Source: Mixophyes australis (Eukaryota > Chordata > Amphibia > Anura > Limnodynastidae). From it: a stretch of 64,000 nt of DNA. The stretch lies in contig JAVHZZ010000005.1 in the NCBI GenBank assembly GCA_036250195.1, positions 184,460,448-184,524,447 on the forward strand, given 5' to 3'. Positions 10,190 through 22,079 of this stretch are shown here, in pieces; the stretch's first letter is position 1, and each line of letters starts with the position of its first letter. Position numbers and translations under genes: made by a program. The notes beneath the pieces are model-generated. The model had not been told where the DNA came from and ran no database searches. It worked only from the letters and a program-made list of their open reading frames with translations.

Positions 10190-11900
10190 AATCATATTTC
10201 TACTATTCGAACTAAACAAAATGTTTTAGATTATGATCCAAATATAATAGTTAATAAATTCCTCTCTTTTTAATCAAAACTTTATAACCTACCTGATCTC
10301 TCCATAAGTCAACCTCTGACTCTCTTAAAGCATATTTAGAATTGTGTTTGCATCCTAAAATCTCTCCTTCCCAAGCAAGAGCTCTGAATGATGCAATTAA
10401 AACTCTTAAATTGGTTTCTGTCCCTGGTCCTGATGGTCCACATACCTTAAGATTTTTAAAAATGTTTTAGCACATATTTTAACAAATATATTAATTCCCT
10501 TTTGCATGGTGCGACTTTTATATCTCAATCCAAAATTGTGGTGATTCATAAAAAGTACAAAGACCTCCACTATGTGAAAATTATTGACAAATATCGTTAC
10601 TTAATATGGTTTGAAAATTATTTGTGAAAATTTTGGCAAATAAATTACATAGTATTGTTCTCTGTTTAATTTATCCAGACCAGGTGCATTTTATCCCTTG
10701 CCGCCAATCCTCAGAAAATACCAGAAGGATTATTGACATTATTAATCATTTACAAATTACTAAAACTCCTTCCATGGTTTTCTCCTTAGAAGCAGAGATG
10801 GCGTTTGAATTAGCTGGAATTTTATGAATTTAACTTTGACTCATATGGGAATTGAGGGTAACTTTCTTTGAGATCATTTACACCAAATTACTGTTTTATT
10901 TCAGCAAAAATATTACAAATGTTATTGAGCACCTTCTGTTTATGGCTTCTGAGGTCCCTTAGACCACAACTAGTTAAATATAGCCTGTTATGGCTTTTTC
11001 TTGTATAATTTGGGCTCAAGTAGTATCTTCATTAAAGTAAATTTTAACAATTTTCCTCCTGGCATGAACACTGGTTCCTTAATGATCTGACTTTGTTAGT
11101 CCCACTTCCAGAATGCTCTGACCTTCAATTGAATTTACGGGCCTGAGTCATTAAGGAAAGTAAGGCAAAAAAGGAGTAAATGTTCTTTGGGACAAACCAT
11201 GTTCCAATGCAAGGGGTGCAAATTAGTTTATTATTTTGCACATAAGTTAAATACTGGCTGCTGTTCCTTCTAGCACACAAATACTTGATAGCTTTATTTT
11301 GACAGTGAAATTTAAAGTTGATCTAGGACATGCCTTATCCCTATAACTATAAATCTGTCCCCACATTTTAAATTTATCTCCCCCTCCAATGCAACATAGT
11401 TTTGCCCAGGTGCAAAGTTACTACTTGTTTATGCTTTGCTCTCCTTAAAGACTCTGGCCCTACATCTCTATAACCAACATTTTTATCAATACCTACAAAT
11501 TCACAATTTTAATGATTCCATTTTCCTTAATCATCAGAAGATTTCTCACTGTCTTTCAAATCAATTTGTATATCTCACCCAACTTCTAAGGGCCTGATCC
11601 TTTTGAGATATCCTGGGAACAGTGGATGGCGGTTACTCTTTCCAATGAAACCTTTAATATGTAGAGAAATATATAGAACTACAATTTGTACTAGCATTAA
11701 AAAACATTTCAACAAATATATTGAAGATGATTTATTTTTCCCTCCAGGATTCATGTCTTCTAACCGTCTTCATCCAATTGTTGTTGGAGAGATTGTTCTG
11801 AATTGTGTAATTTTGCCCACATTTGGTGTGACTTAAATTTTAGTTACATTTTGATCGCATTGCATTTGTAACACCGTTAATGTCCTCTATCTCCAGAATT
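10190..11900 (+). pseudogene. L1/Tx1-type LINE ORF2 relic
   Basis: The frame 10624-10827 reads KILANKLHSIVLCLIYPDQV, then FIPCRQSSENTRRIIDIINH and TPSMVFSLEAEMAF. This is the L1-clade reverse-transcriptase segment (ILANRL, HPDQ-GFI-GR, LDAEKAFD), with the catalytic aspartate replaced by glutamate (SLEAE). Scattered pieces continue to ~11850, including CWRDC followed by a histidine-containing segment, like the L1 C-terminal cysteine motif. Many stops and a MITE insertion (11139-11460) show an old dead copy. The edges are uncertain. Confidence 0.72.
11139..11460. mobile_element. 322-bp Harbinger-like MITE inside the L1 relic
   Basis: The ends are GGGCCTGAGTCATTAAGG and CCTTAAAGACTCTGGCCC (inverted), flanked by the 3-bp direct repeat TAC (11136-11138, 11461-11463). 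Three-base duplications fit PIF/Harbinger. Related copies lie at 63349-63606 and 63652-64000. Confidence 0.85.
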
Positions 11901-12179
11901 GTTTCTTCTTTGCATACATATTTTTAATTTCTCTTCATGTAGAGAATTAATCCCCCCCCCCCCCCCTTCACCTTCCTTTCCTTGTTTTTCCTTTACATAC
12001 AAATAGCTAATGTTAGTGTTTTGGCTTTTGTTATCTTTATTATTTATAACAATATTATACAATTATTTAATTCTATGATGACTAATTGTAATATATGTGT
12101 ATTGCATTTTCTATTTGTCATTTTTTTGTTTGTTTGTTTGTTAAAGAACAGGAAAGGTATTAATCAACTAAGGGGGTGA

Positions 12180-13380
12180 CTCAAAATTGGTGGTAGGCAG
12201 AACCTTAAGGTGACAGTTTAGTTTTGCCTTCATTCCTTTTCTTATCAAACACAATAAGCACAAAAAATCATGTGCGAAGTGTGGATGAGCATCCATAGGG
12301 GGAATGCACCTCTGTATTTGCCTGGTACATGAGTAGGTGCATTTGAATATATAAAAAATTTCTGTGCCTCCACATTGTCTAGCTCATCAATTATTCCATT
12401 GCCTGAAGCAGTTTTAACATGCTTGTGGGGCCAAGCTAATATGACGATATTTAAAAATTGAAGACAATCAGTTTGCTTATGTTAGCACTTAGCCTGTACT
12501 TACAATAACACTTTTGGTATCATTAACAACAGCTATTAACTAGAAGGCACAAGGCAAACAACAGTGTCAATAGAAGAAATGTGTTGCAGAAAAAAATCAA
12601 TTATACTGTATACTGAGCAGTTACTAACCTGGATTTAATGATTAGGTCCTAATGTAGTGTAGACCACATCAGTATAACAATTTGGTTTTGTTTGATCAGT
12701 TATGACCCACTGCTATCATCAAAACAACAGTCTAATTTCTCTAATGTCATGTGTGTGTAAGAGGTCAACAAATAAGTTCCAAATGACAGACCCCATTTCC
12801 TTCAAGATTTCTGTGTGAGGTATAAATTTAGATCAGCTCTGTGAAAAAGTTGACGACCAGTGAGTATTTCTTTTTCCTTTTAAACTTTCTAGCAATTTGC
12901 ATATACTGTGTAACTAATTACACACAGGAGGATTATTTTCTGACCACCAGGTCTCGCAAGCTATTGAATACATTACCTTAGAATCAACTGAGCATGATCA
13001 GGTTTCATCTCATTAAGATACATTTTTACTCTTTCTTAATATCCACTTGTTGACAGCCATTTCCAAGAAAATTCTCATCATTAAGTACAGATGTACATTG
13101 TTTTTACCAGAATTCCCTAGCTCATATTCTAGACCAAAGTATTAATGAAACAGGGTAAAGTAGAGAATTAGTTGTCTATTTCTACTTACTAGGATATGTA
13201 AAATATGTCTCTTTATCCTGTTCATCAATATTTGTTTACTGTATACTTAGGAAGTATGCACTTTGGGGATATGATCAGTGCTTTATTGTTAAATTTATAT
13301 TAATAGACTGTAAGATTATTTATAAATTATTGTCATTAACTTTTGAAAGTAATTTGTAACAGCTGTGCTATCTGTACATT
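12180..13380. other. Intron-like stretch, no feature recognised
   Basis: AT-rich single-copy-looking DNA. No terminal repeats, protein similarity or exon with both splice sites was found by reading either strand. Confidence 0.45.
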
Positions 13381-13381
13381 A

Positions 13382-13552
13382 AACAGGATACAACTTGGGA
13401 GATCTGATATGGAAGCAGACTTAGTTATACTAGTAGACAGTAAACTGGGTAGCAGCACTCAGTGTCAGGCAGTTGCTGCACAAGCTAATACAATCTGTCA
13501 ATGCATAAAACAGGGAATAGATACACAAGGAGTGAACATAATTTTACCATGA
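13382..13552 (+). pseudogene. CR1-type LINE reverse-transcriptase scrap
   Basis: A 57-codon frame reads QLGRSDMEADLVILVDSKLG, then SSTQCQAVAAQANTI and CIKQGID. This is the CR1 segment following the YADD box (LGVLVDSKL, QC--VA-KAN-ILGCIKR). It ends at a stop. Nothing upstream or downstream is clearly CR1, so it is a short isolated fragment. Confidence 0.75.
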
Positions 13553-14059
13553 ATTTTATGCTCAGTAAAAATTAAAAACATCCTAATAAAAGTATTTCAT
13601 GGAAGAAAAAAATTTTAAAAAATGTTTTTAACTGTTTTATCATTAATGCCTATATTACTAACAGGTGACATTAGTTCACTTTATTTTTTCTCTGCATTTG
13701 TTGGCAAATTTATAATCTACATAGGTATTGTATGTATCCTGCATTATCTTGTGCAGTAGAGCACAGATGACCTGCCCCCAATTTCAACAGCGCGTGTATC
13801 TTGAGATCCGTGCCGTGAGTGTGCAAAGTCGAAATATGTGCATTTAATACTAAGTGAAGGTTGCACTCGGAGTACACGCCTTGATGATTTAGGCCCAACA
13901 TGTTTACAAAGCTATCCAAAGCTATCCTTATGCCTGAATCTTCTTATTCTGCACACAAAAGAAATCTACCTGTCTTCTGTCACTTTCAAGATGTTTCGAC
14001 ATCTTTTAAATGTGCCATATGGAATGTATGCTCAGATTGTAACTAACAAACAAACACTG

Positions 14060-15830
14060 TCTCAACTGTAGCCCTTTAACACAATGGGCTCCTCCTCATC
14101 CACACCTCCAGGCCTGCAAGCAGACATGTAGGTGGACTGTGACTCCTCCTTTTCCCAATATCTACATCAAAAGTTCTTTCACTTGTTCCATCACTCACGT
14201 TACAATCTATTTTTTTCAACCCCTTTCCTCTGGGTGTTGGTTTGACATCCCCACCATCACCTTGAGTGATTTAAACATCCCAATTGATTATCTGCAAACT
14301 CCTTCTGCCTCTCCAACTTCTTTTCGTAGGCTTGTTTTCTCCTGACCCTATTCAAATTCTGATTTCTGCAATAATATTTTCTCTTTCTCAGACCATCAAC
14401 CGTTCACTTGTATTCTCTTCTCTATCAATCTTATCTCTCTCTCTCTTACTCAACCAGTGGCGGATCCAGGGGTGGGCGATCGGGGCATTTGCCCCCCCTA
14501 GCAGCAAAAAGCTAGGTCCCAGCCGCCGAGCAAAATGGGAGGGGCGGGGCTAAGCGTGAGTGTGAGGGGGGGTTAAATGTGGGCCAGCAAATCAGAGTGG
14601 TCCCAGCCGGTGCTCAAAATGGGAGGGGGCGGGGCCAATCACGGGCAAAAGGCGGGGTTTAATGCGGGCCAGCCAATCAGAGTAAAGGAGGGGCGTGATT
14701 ATGCAAAATAGCCCCCCTAAACATAAAGTCTAGGTCCGCCCCTGTACTCAACCAAGCCTCATTCTATTCTTAGAAACCTCAGTTCTATTAATCTGCATTG
14801 TTTTTCTACCTCTCTGCAAAAGAAAGAAACATTCTGCCTTCAAAAACTCTGCCACAATGAAGAATGCCATTGGTGAATGTCAAGTACTCATAACTTTCTC
14901 AAATAAACAGATTTACCACTCCTACCAAAATGCTCTGGTTACTGCCAAACAAATATACTTTCAATCTATCATTTCTAAACTGCCTAAACTTGCCTCACAT
15001 GCTTCCTTTGCTCACACAACCTGTTGAATCATCTTCAGCAGGGCTTCCCAACATTCTACAGAGAATGCATTGACTGTATTGTCTAATGATTTAATTATTG
15101 CTAAATCTAAAGGCTGCTACTCACTTTTAATTCTCTCATATTGTCTATCCTCTCCAGATATTGTGTGATAGCCTGTTTTACTGTTTTGACCTGTGTTACT
15201 GAATGGCATTCTACTATTTCAGCTTGTATGACCTATTACAATATCAACGTTAATCTTTAAAAAATGAGCTAATGTGTTTTCCACCACACAGCAGAAGTTA
15301 CCCAACTTCTCTATTCCTAGCTGCCTAAGTATAATCCTTGACTCAGAACTGTTCTTTGTATCAAAAACCTGTTATACACATTTAAAAAACATCTCTAGAA
15401 TAATCATATAGCTCACACACTACACTGCAAAAGCTTTAACCTATGCATGCATAATCTCTCACATTCACTATTGCAGTTCCATTTTTACTAGTCTTCCCCT
15501 AATCTAATATTCACCCATACAATCTATTTTCAATGTAGGAATTAGACTATTTTTCTTTGCACAAAAATGCTTCTACTGCTGCTTTGCTCTGCCAGTACCT
15601 TCAATGGTTGCCTGTACTTTACCAAATTCAGTATAAAGTATCTCTACTAAGCTGCACCCAGTCTGTGGAATTCCGTTCCCCGGAAAATAAGACTTTTCCG
15701 TAGCCTCCAACCCTTCAAGCACTACCTGAAAATGTAATTCTTTCGGCAAGCACATTAAATTCCTGAACCACACTCTTAACCTCCCAGGTCTATTCCACCC
15801 AATTACCACCCTTCTACAACATTCACAATT
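14060..15830 (+). pseudogene. Second copy of the older L2/CR1-like LINE
   Basis: The left part (to 14446) resembles an endonuclease domain end (LSDLNIPIDY; SDHQPF before the MITE). After a hAT MITE at 14455-14744 the sequence resumes with YQNALVTAKQ-type linker. From 15100 to 15355 it matches 6893-7150 almost base for base. The C-terminal end reads PSLWNSVPRKIRL then FKHYLKM, as in L2-type proteins. Numerous stops make it non-functional. Boundaries are approximate. Confidence 0.7.
14455..14744. mobile_element. 290-bp GC-rich hAT MITE
   Basis: The ends CAGTGGCGGATCCAGGGG and its near complement (TAGGTCCGCCCCTG) are flanked by the exact 8-bp duplication TACTCAAC (14447-14454, 14745-14752). It is strikingly GC-rich against AT-rich surroundings. 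The interior contains a repeated block (GGGGCGGGGC with GCCAGCAAATCAGAG-like sequence, about 110 bp apart). Confidence 0.93.
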
Positions 15831-15834
15831 GCGG

Positions 15835-16480
15835 TGTGATTATAAAGTGCAGTGGTGGGTAACAGGTGTTCAACTGGACTTCACCAGAGACCCCAAGCTT
15901 TATTTCCCCTGCTCTGACTTATTCTCTGCTTTACTTTATAAAGCTGGCTTCCACATCATGGGTCCTCCTCTGCACATCGCAGGGAGGTTATGCAGCATAT
16001 CCAGTTAGAGAAGGACTATAGAGTCTGCACCCAGTGGTCTCCCTCCTTGGTCCTCAGCCTCCTCAGGAAATTACTGAAGTTAAGTAATATTTTTTGGGCA
16101 GGGTGTAATGAATACAATTAAATCAATGTAATGATTTAGCTAATTACTTATGGCTATTAGTGGCTATTGGGTTAGTAGTGCTAATGCTCCCTGTGAGTGG
16201 TGAGTTGTGGGGAAGTCTGACTAGTTGTACTAAATGGGGGGTTGGGGGCATCTGGGGAATTTTGGGGTTGGTGAGAGCATATTTTTGGCAAGTAGGATGC
16301 CTGAGGCATATGTGGGGGCATTTTATGGCATGTGCGAGCTCTTAGGGCATGTGGGGGGGGACTTTTTTAGGGTAAGTGTGTGCTCTGAATGACATGTGGA
16401 AGGTGTGGGGCCCTTTTGGGATGAGTGATGTTGGAGTGCGGAGCTCGTTTTAGGTCTTGTAGGGTATCTGGTTGCCCATC
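15835..16480 (+). other. G-rich stretch with a predicted G-quadruplex
   Basis: From 16190 to 16460 the plus strand is G-rich with repeated GGCAT and TGTGGG words. At 16236-16267 four G-runs (6, 5, 4, 4) are separated by loops of 2, 5 and 6 bases, which fits the canonical quadruplex pattern. The single open frame here (16160-16345) is a by-product of this composition. No transposon ends are seen. Confidence 0.6.
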
Positions 16481-16499
16481 ACCGATACAGCCTCACTAA

Positions 16500-18365
16500 C
16501 CACTTTTTCCTATTACAATTTGGCAGGACCTATAGACTGTCTTTGGTACTTAATCTCATTTAGGAAGCTCATTTTTTCCTATAGATTATGAGTTTGTTAG
16601 TAGGGCCCTCTCACCATTTGTTTGTTAATGCCAAGTTTTGTTTTACTGCAGCTTTTGTGCCCAATTGTAAAGTGATGACGAGCATGCTATTGCTACACAA
16701 CTTATGTCTTCTACACAGTAGATCTTTGGAAATAAATTATAAATGTAAAAATTGAGCATGTTCCATCCTTGTTTAGTTTACATTGTATCTTTGTATAGTG
16801 GCTTTTGCATCCAGGTATATATATCAATTGATATATGTAATCAGAAGCAAAGATTTGGTTGAATGACTTGTAAGACTTCATTTTGGTACATTTAAATATT
16901 GGGAGATATGAAACCCAAAAAAATCAGACAGAAGTTGTCAGTTCTTTGTGCTACTCCCAGACTATGATTTTTCTCAGCATGTGGTATGTAAATAAAGCTG
17001 TGGGTAACCACTTTACCAATAGTGCTACATTATCACCTTAATTTACTTCACTTAGATCACTGTATACATAAGACACTTCCTTGGCCTTTTGCGCACATGA
17101 TCCCTAATGATAGAAACGCCACAAACCACAGTAGTGTAGAATTTGTTTTTCCCTTCACAGTGTAATTCATTGACTTTCCATGGTGTAAAATCAATCTGTT
17201 CTGTTTATATGGCATAAACAACAAGAGTTTCACAGGCATGAGGCAAACCATATGTGGAGGTGTTTAAAAAGGCACAACAGGGAATACATGAAGCATCTGC
17301 ACCTTTAGTGTTTCCATGTCAAATCACAGGTGTGTTGTAAAAAAAAGTTTATAGTTTTTATTGAAGAATAACATTACCGTTGTTCTCTTTACTGGTATTA
17401 ACCCTTTAGAGTGATACAAGGTAAAAAGAAGAACATGCCTAATATTGGGTCAAACTGCAAAAACACATACATTTAAGAATGTTTAAATGCGAAGAACATT
17501 AGTTTTTTTTTACATTTCAAATTACATTGTTGATATTACAATCAAGCAAAATGTTTTAAGAAAATGTTGAAAAGCAGTTTTGAGTGTCCGGTGGATCACT
17601 TTTTGTACATCACGCTAAAATTTTTGGTGATTTTGGAACAAAAATGTCTTTTAAAATAGCATTTAATGAACAACAAACTAAATATAATGGTAAGAGAAAC
17701 ATAAATTAACAAAGGTTCACTGTAATTAGTTTTATTAGAGATGCACCAAATTCATGATTCAGGATTCCGTTGAATATCGAATCTTATTGAAATCCCCAAC
17801 TAATGCTAAACTTAAATTTGCATTTCAAAATTGAAACAAAGATATATAATTTTATCTTTAGGTAATTCTGTGTCACAATCACTAAAATCAAGTTTTGGAT
17901 TCTGATGGGCAAATTTGAAGCATATGGCTACATTCAGTAAATGCCAACTTCTTATGCCCTTAACACATCTTCTAAAATGATTTGCAAATCAGTTCACTAA
18001 TAATCAAGCATTTGACCTATAATTGAGAATGGTCCCATAACCCAGAAGACTTCAACACATCTCTTAGTGATGCTAATGTATACTTAAATTGAAAAACAGT
18101 TTGCAGTCCGTTACAAATACACAAATTGCATATGTATTTTTCTCAGTATTATGTGTCACAAGTGTGAAAAGTGTTTTGCAGAGTTTCTTAAAAAACAATG
18201 TGGCTGATTAGCTAAAAAAATTAAATTTTAAACATTTAATACTTTAGTCTATGTCATGTGATATTTAATTCTCGCCATTATACAATAAGAATAATATGCG
18301 TAATTATAAAGGTGGCTCAAATTAGTTAACTAATATATATTTTATTTGGAACCTTATTACTAGAA
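16500..18365. other. Intron-like stretch, no feature recognised
   Basis: AT-rich DNA with scattered homopolymers. The minus-strand open frame at 17057-17251 has no convincing splice sites or similarity. Confidence 0.45.
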
Positions 18366-18369
18366 TTCC

Positions 18370-18560
18370 AGTTGCATATCTAGAGCCTATGTAGAGTTGG
18401 ACGCAATTTCCGTCAAAAATGCAAGCGTAAATTGCACCTGAAAAAAAGACACATTCTACGTACTGTGCTCAGTTAGATACATCTAGGCATTGTAGCAGCT
18501 GCTACCCTATAGTACCAGCTTAGCCAATCAGAAGGTCCCATGTGAAACAATCTCCCACAG
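18370..18560. mobile_element. Fragment of the GAGTCGGACGCAAA Harbinger MITE family
   Basis: TAGAGTTGGACGCAATTTCC and the following AAGCGTAAATTGCACC match the left end of the element at 27700 (TAGAGTCGGACG, AAGTGTAAATTGCATCC). The opposite end is not found, so it is a truncated copy. Confidence 0.6.
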
Positions 18561-20622
18561 TTTGATTTTCAAAATTATTCTACATTTGCTGCTATTTTTG
18601 TCTTTTTGTATCATTTTTTTCCCCCCCTGCAACTGGTGTGCCCTTTCATATATACACTTTGTTTCCTTGTTTATTTCAGATATTATATAGCAATACTACA
18701 GTCTAATAAACAGATCTTTAATTTTGCAATATATATTCCTTTACTGTCTAAAGTACCTCTGCATTCTTCCTACACTTTATTTGCTATTCACATTTTCCTT
18801 GTTTGTCTACCTGTAGATACCAGCATGCCTCAAATTGGCGTTTCTTCAAATCCAAAGCTGCTTGCCTCTATTAATAATATACTGTATTCTATTATGTAGC
18901 AAAATATTAAACAATTGTATTTAGTAAGTTATACACAAACTAGAATCTTATAAATACGTAATAATAAAGAGTTATGGTTTTCAAGCATACATGGACAGTA
19001 AACGCAAAGATAGTAAAATTGCAAGCACAACTGTAAATTGGTATACAAATGAATAAGTATGGTATGTGCAATTTGTTTCTTTTTTACTGTGATAAAACAA
19101 GCTAATTAAGATTGTATGTTATCATTGACCAGAGCTTTGGAAATAGGCACAAAGCAACATTTATGCAAGGAAGCAAATGCAATCTCGCAGAATTAAAGAG
19201 CCTTAGAATTATTTGTGCTGTTTAAATGTGCAGGGAAGGAATTGCATTAGGAAATGAGGCAATCATCCAGAACTCTTCATTTCTTCAGTTACTTAATTAG
19301 AAAATGAGTTCAGTCTAAGGAAGGGAAAAGATTAGTGTTGTGTGGTGAAATTGCTAAACGTATTTTCAATGTGAATGGGTTTTGGGGGCATATATGTATA
19401 CTTATTTTTGTTAAACTCTCCCGTGATATGATATCATCCGCATTAAAAAAATAAATAAAACTCAAAACATGGAAACTATTCTTACTTACTAATATTTAAA
19501 AAGGCTCACATGTTTTTTATGGGCTATTTTAAGAAACAAAGACTTATACAACAAAAAGGATTTGTTTTTGCATGCCTGTTCTATTCAATTTTTTTTAAAA
19601 AAAATTCTATGACTTTGTATAAATATAAAACGTGCACAACTAGCTCTGTCAAGTGATGGTTTCTGAGCCTATGTATTCTTAAAAATGAATGAAACAGCAG
19701 TAACAATACATTATGTTACATCAATACTTAAATAGAGTATGAGACAAAGACCCTCATGATACACTGATATAGCTATAATAAAAAAAATAGCAATTAAGTA
19801 AAATGTCTAATATTGCTTAGCTGTTGACAATGACACTAAAAACATCCCATAGAAAATAATTATATAAGGTTTTGTGGCTTTGTAGACTGGGCATGAGATG
19901 CGTACGGTGGAAAAAGTAAAAATGCCAAGTCCCTCCTCCTAATGGGCCATTCTTTCATTTAAATTTCTGCAGATATCCTGCTCAGTTTAGCCTCACTTGT
20001 GTCTATAATTAATCGTTAGTGTAAGGAGATTTCTTGACTGTCCTTAGTACATGGGTCACTTTTGTAAAAGGACATGTGTAAAATAATTACTTTTGTGGGA
20101 AAGATATGCCCTCTAGTCTGGGGAAAAAGGGGAATAACCTCCAATGCCCTTTGAACTCATTTAAATAATTATGTCCTATGAAATTAAACATCATTTTTCC
20201 AAATGGGAAAACATTCATGCATCTGGTTGGCAAGGAATAGACATATTGGTTCAGAAACGTCAAAAAATGCAAATGCCAAAATTTACAAATGCAAAGTCCA
20301 TGATTTTTGCAGAAATCTAGGAGCATTAACGCAAAACATTACATTTATGTTGTAGAAAGCGCCATCGCTTGACTCTGTGACATCATTCGGCTGCGTGACA
20401 CTACAGATAAGGGTGTGGCCATATGGACCAAAATGAAGCTGTTAACATGGAGCCGTTTCAGAGGAATAGTTGTTACATAGTCATGGGTTTGGGTCTGAAC
20501 TGAATCTTAACTTTTTGGATTTATCTCAAAGTTTTTCATAAATAGAATAATATCCTCCTATGTTGAATTAGTAACACATGAAAGCTGCCTTTTTGAACGT
20601 TAGAAATAAAAACTCATCTTAC
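18561..20622. other. Intron-like stretch, no feature recognised
   Basis: No repeat ends or reliable coding signal. A minus-strand open frame at 20087-20326 (79 codons) lacks convincing splice sites and similarity. Confidence 0.45.
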
Positions 20623-20759
20623 CAAACAGAAAATCGATGTTTCTCCAATTCATCCAAATAAGAAGTACTTATTGAGTTCTTTTCTTTGTGTTTGTCAGCA
20701 AATGGTTCAACTTTTTCTGTCCATTGAAGATGCTGATGAGGTGAATCTTTTTCCCTTTT
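20623..20759 (-). CDS. Candidate internal exon of an unrecognised host gene
   Basis: On the minus strand a 137-bp segment is preceded by a pyrimidine-rich tract ending TTCCTGACAG and followed by the strong donor GTAAGATGAG. One frame is open throughout (45 codons plus two bases). It begins KREKDSPHQHLQW and ends DELEKHRFSVW; the composition is hydrophilic and charged, with no domain I recognise. The other two frames carry stops. It enters in phase 0 and leaves with two bases of a codon. The candidate exon at 26274-26359 leaves in phase 0, so the two can be consecutive. No similarity to a transposon protein is seen. The function is unknown. Confidence 0.5.
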
Positions 20760-20959
20760 CTGTCAGGAATAAACAATAAACAATCATGTAATAATTTAGC
20801 ATCCATCACAACACTGATTATGGAACGGATGCATGTAATCAATTTAAGTATTATTCTATGTTCCATTTTGCACATAATAGATTGTATGATTATAGGCTTA
20901 ATTGAAAACAATCTTCTTGAATATTTTCAGTTCTTTTCAACATATTGTGAATTAACAAG

Positions 20960-21650
20960 TGACTTTTTTCGGTAAAAATATACTTTTTATTCATTTGTAC
21001 AGTATAGAAGTACTTCAAAGTACTATATGTTCTGATGATATTTTTCTGATTTTTGGCTGGCTTTTCTTGCTTATTAGATCAAACAAATATAACACATGCT
21101 TTTCATCTATATACACATATTTATTATACTTTAAGCAGATGACTAACATGAAATACCTCTCTATTAAACATCTTCCTGCCCGGTCACCTCGAGTCATGGA
21201 AAAAAAGACGCAAATAGGCTTGGGTCATTCTACAGAACATAGAGGTATATTTTTGGAGTATTATTTTATATATTACTTACATTTTCCATTTATTTAAGAC
21301 ACTGGTGGGGACCAGAGTGGTAAATATTAAGCCCCATTTCCTCCCTCCTATGTTGGAGAGTGGAGGAATGAAATAGCTTAGTGATGACACCATCGGTGTC
21401 ATCATGTCGGGGTATGTGCTGTCAGGTTTTTCTCCATTGTTGTGAAGACTACCACCTGCTAACACCACCTGGCCTCAGCTGATGCTGTATGGGCTGGAAT
21501 TTAATGAAATAATTCAGCCCTCTTACATGAGAGGGTTCTTCTGGCTTTACCAGGTGATGTATGGGATTGGAGTAACATTAAACACCTCACCCTGAAATGA
21601 CTAAATATTATTTGGAAAAGAAAATAATTTGACTGACAAGGAGCATCTAA
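20960..21650. other. Intron-like stretch, no feature recognised
   Basis: Overlapping short open frames on both strands (20959-21297, 21015-21197) have no splice context or similarity and are treated as chance. Confidence 0.4.
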
Positions 21651-22075
21651 TATATAAATGTGTAGTGGCGTGTGTTAGTCTGTCTGTGTGTGTGTGTGTG
21701 TGGATAAAATAAAACCGAGCTGCAGCGCCACCTGCTGGGCAGAGTTATACACTGACCTACTAAATTCTTAGTGTGTGTGGGAAAAAAAATTCAGAAAGGG
21801 CTGAAATTTGGTATACTAAGATGTTTTTAATTTGTTAATTTAATTTGTTAATTGTTAAAAGTGTTTATAAAGATTTAAAATATATATATATATTTCTTGA
21901 AGGAGAAGTGACAGTTGGGAGTGGTTGGTGGTTGCCGGGGGTGACAGTGGGGAGTGGTTGGTGGTTGAGGCCTAGGCTATGGCCCAAATGCATGACAAGA
22001 ACCTTTTTAACACCTTAAGTAGCTTGATTTGACTAGAATGCATGAGTATCATGCACGGGTTAACTTGTATTATAT
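21650..22075 (+). mobile_element. Helitron-like non-autonomous repeat, copy 1
   Basis: The left end reads AATATATAAATGTGTAGTGG, followed by a (TG)n run. The right end is TGACTAGAATGCATGAGTAT then CATGCACGGGTTAACTTGT. A 7-bp hairpin, TGCATGA/TCATGCA, lies ~12 bases before the end. There are no long terminal inverted repeats. Asymmetric ends with a subterminal hairpin fit rolling-circle (Helitron/Helentron) elements, but the canonical CTRR end is not seen, so the class is tentative. The same family occurs inverted at 42606-43195. Confidence 0.5.
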
Positions 22076-22079
22076 AAAT

